64,000 nucleotides of DNA, from NCBI GenBank assembly GCA_009926865.1, contig RFOD01000001.1:124001-188000 (forward strand), given 5' to 3'. Source of the stretch: Gammaproteobacteria bacterium (GTDB lineage: Bacteria > Pseudomonadota > Gammaproteobacteria > Steroidobacterales > Steroidobacteraceae). The translations under genes were made by a program, and so were the position numbers. Below the pieces are notes generated by a model. That model saw only the letters and a program-made list of their open reading frames with translations, did not search any database and had not been told where the DNA came from. How positions within the stretch are numbered: the first letter of the stretch is position 1; every line of letters begins with the position of its first letter. Below are positions 62,211 through 64,000 of the stretch, piece after piece.

Positions 62211-62569
62211 TCGAGCGCTCCCTTCTTCCATTCATAGATGAAGCCCACGATCAAAATCAGCAGGAAAATCCCCATAGCCACGAGACCAAATGTCCCGATG
62301 GAACTGAGCGCGACGGCCCAGGGAAAGAGGAAGGCGATTTCCAGATCAAAGACGATGAAGAGAATGGCGACTAGGTAATAGCGCACATCAAATTTCATGC
62401 GCGTATCTTCGAAGGCTTCAAAGCCGCATTCATACGGCGAGAGTTTCTCGCTGTCGTCCGGCGCACGACTCAGGAAACGGCCGAGACTGGTACCGAGCAG
62501 CATCAGCACCCCGGCGAGACCGGAGGCCACGATCAAAAATATCAAAGCTGGCAAGTAATTCGACAACAT
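62201..62569 (-). CDS. nuoA: NADH-quinone oxidoreductase subunit A
   Basis: A three-helix membrane subunit. From the ATG at 62569 ([17 protein letters not shown]) it has 122 residues; an ATG at 62608 adds 13 unconserved residues. The quinone-site loop [20 protein letters not shown] is diagnostic. First gene of the nuo operon, about 70 nt after tRNA-Leu. Confidence 0.96.
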   Translation of the reverse strand: MLSNYLPALIFLIVASGLAGVLMLLGTSLGRFLSRAPDDSEKLSPYECGFEAFEDTRMKFDVRYYLVAILFIVFDLEIAFLFPWAVALSSIGTFGLVAMGIFLLILIVGFIYEWKKGALEWD

Positions 62570-62637
62570 GCTTTTCGCCCCGACACGTGTCAGGCTTATG
62601 CCCAACAACCCCCGTATCTCAAGCGGCGCGAATTGTC

Positions 62638-62722
62638 TGGTGCGGACGGGGAGACTCGAACTCCCATACCTCGCGGCGCTAGCCCCTCAAGCTAGTGTGT
62701 CTACCAATTCCACCACGTCCGC
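62638..62722 (-). tRNA. tRNA-Leu (GAG)
   Basis: An 85-nt class II cloverleaf with encoded CCA. The acceptor stem is GCGGACG/CGTCCGC, the anticodon stem-loop CTAGC TTGAGGG GCTAG gives anticodon GAG, and a long variable arm follows. It sits between secG and nuoA, as in many gammaproteobacteria. Confidence 0.97.
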
Positions 62723-62808
62723 AACCGGCGGCGACTGCCGCGCATGTGCTCATTCTCTCTTATCTCGCCAGTACCGACGATCTCAATGCCATTATGACAA
62801 AGCTATGC

Positions 62809-63156
62809 TCAAGGTGTCGGCGCATCAGCGGGCGCGGGTACCGTACCGAGCCCAGGCGCCGTCGGCGCTTGCTCGGCCTCAGAGATCGCTGCGCTATCGA
62901 GCAAACCCGCCGGCTGCTCAGCCGGTCGCGTTGCGATCCAGGCGAGCGCTAAGCTATTGAGCATGAACACGACAGCAAACACCGCTGTCGCGCGAGATAA
63001 ACCTGTGGTGGCTCCTCGGGCGCCAAATACGCTACCCGAAGCCCCGGCACCAAAACCGGCGCCCGCATCCGCCCCTCTCCCTCGCTGCAAGAGCACCAAA
63101 GCAATGATCGCAATGCCAACAAAGACTTGCAGGATCGTAAGCGCGGTCAATAACAT
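62809..63156 (-). CDS. secG: Preprotein translocase subunit SecG
   Basis: Inner-membrane SecYEG component with two helices, 115 residues. ILQVFVGIAIIALVLLQRGRG and GSVFGARGATTGLSRATAVF are the family pattern. The C-terminal ~30 residues are Pro/Ala-rich. It is downstream of tpiA. Confidence 0.94.
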   Translation of the reverse strand: MLLTALTILQVFVGIAIIALVLLQRGRGADAGAGFGAGASGSVFGARGATTGLSRATAVFAVVFMLNSLALAWIATRPAEQPAGLLDSAAISEAEQAPTAPGLGTVPAPADAPTP

Positions 63157-63198
63157 TGAGTTTCTACCTTCTCTGGCCCGTCTCTGCCGGATAGCGTG

Positions 63199-63969
63199 TC
63201 AATGCGCGCCCGCTGCAGCCACGATGGCCGTAAATTCTGTTGTCAGTGATGCGCCCCCAATGAGGCCTCCGTCCACATCCGGCATCGCAAAAAGCTCTTT
63301 GGCGTTTGCGGCCTTAACACTGCCCCCATAAAGGATGCGCACCAAGCCCGCCATTGTAGCATCAACTCTTGCGATACGCGTGCGGATGAACTGATGGACT
63401 TCCTGAGCCTGATCAGGCGTCGCCGTTAAACCCGTGCCGATGGCCCACACGGGCTCGTATGCGAGCACCATGTTAGCGAGTTGATCGGACGGACAGGCTG
63501 CGAGCACCGCAGTCAACTGGCGCTCCACGACCGCTTCCGTCTCCCCCGCTTCCCTTTCGGCTAACTGCTCACCGACACAGACGATGGGCGTCAGACCCGC
63601 CGCCAACGCGACACGCAACTTATCGGCCACCGCCTCATCCGTTTCGGCAAACAACGTGCGACGTTCTGAGTGACCGAGAATGACGTGCGTGCAACCCACG
63701 TCGCGCAACATCTCAACCGACACCTCACCTGTGTAGGCGCCCTGCCCCGCCTGCGAACAAACGTTCTGCGCGCCTAGATGAATATCACCGTCTAGCGCCG
63801 CCAACACACGCCCCACCGATTCGAGATAAATACTCGGCGGGCACACGACCACTTCGACATCTCGATCAGGTAAGGCCTGAAGCGATGGCAGCAGCGCCGC
63901 TAAGAGTTCCTCATTGCGCGCGTGCAAGCCGTGCATTTTCCAATTCCCGGCGACCATCGCTTGTCTCAT
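63199..63969 (-). CDS. tpiA: Triose-phosphate isomerase
   Basis: Interconverts dihydroxyacetone phosphate and glyceraldehyde-3-phosphate. The ATG at 63969 is well spaced from an AGGAG site and gives 256 residues (MRQAMVAGNWKMHG); an ATG at 63978 abuts that site. The catalytic Lys is in GNWKMHG, the His in VILGHSERR and the Glu in VLAYEPVWAIGTG. It heads tpiA-secG-tRNA-Leu-nuo. Confidence 0.97.
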   Translation of the reverse strand: MRQAMVAGNWKMHGLHARNEELLAALLPSLQALPDRDVEVVVCPPSIYLESVGRVLAALDGDIHLGAQNVCSQAGQGAYTGEVSVEMLRDVGCTHVILGHSERRTLFAETDEAVADKLRVALAAGLTPIVCVGEQLAEREAGETEAVVERQLTAVLAACPSDQLANMVLAYEPVWAIGTGLTATPDQAQEVHQFIRTRIARVDATMAGLVRILYGGSVKAANAKELFAMPDVDGGLIGGASLTTEFTAIVAAAGAH

Positions 63970-64000
63970 CGTAGACATCTCCTCTCAACTATTTCGCCGC

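Overview
The window is about 58 kb of conserved housekeeping DNA, with one accessory block, from a free-living aerobic gammaproteobacterium. The evidence is: gyrA-serC-serA-pheA; smc-zipA-ligA with scpAB (an SMC-ScpAB condensin rather than MukBEF); dksA-gluQ; the set rimP-nusA-infB-rbfA-truB-rpsO-pnp; and tpiA-secG-tRNA-Leu-nuoA to nuoN with separate nuoC and nuoD. This layout resembles Xanthomonadales, Nevskiales or Steroidobacter-like lineages more than enterics. The genus cannot be read from the sequence.

Layout. 1-5660 (minus): pheA (cut by the left edge), serA, serC, gyrA. 5745-8119 (plus): ubiG, a squalene/phytoene-synthase-fold protein, yciK. 8087-12493 (minus): an rluB-like gene without the catalytic Asp, scpB (frame broken), scpA, trpS, yciO. 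12512-13698 (plus): bolA and a lipoprotein foldase. 13695-20231 (minus): ligA, zipA, smc. 20326-22411 (plus): queF, a zinc-finger-less dksA, gluQ. 22413-30774 (minus): the translation/RNA operon rimP to pnp, preceded by two terminator-like hairpins.

31047-48049 is an accessory insertion between nuoN and rimP, which are usually neighbours in related genomes. It holds a four-gene minus-strand unit (ABC ATPase, permease, THI5/NMT1-like binding protein, secreted S9 peptidase); a Fur-box-like site and the 3' remnant of an iron-type ABC ATPase gene; an MHS-family transporter; a YccF protein; tRNA-fMet with its own promoter; and a beta-glucoside/glucose locus. That locus has glk, a LacI regulator, a GH3 glucosidase, a TonB-dependent receptor and, divergently, a Na+/sugar symporter. 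Two LacI-type operators lie in the divergent promoter region, one exactly between the -35 and -10 boxes of the receptor promoter. The GH3 and receptor genes are both broken by about 11-nt deletions.

48086-63969 (minus) is the complete 14-gene NADH dehydrogenase I operon, with nuoL broken by a short deletion, behind tpiA, secG and tRNA-Leu(GAG).

The main oddities are four short frame-breaking deletions (scpB, GH3, receptor, nuoL), at least two of which look like collapse between short direct repeats; catalytically altered members of known families (RluB-like, squalene/phytoene synthase-like, DksA); and an initiator tRNA with a U1-U72 mismatch. I see no phage, insertion sequence, CRISPR array or recognisable defence system.
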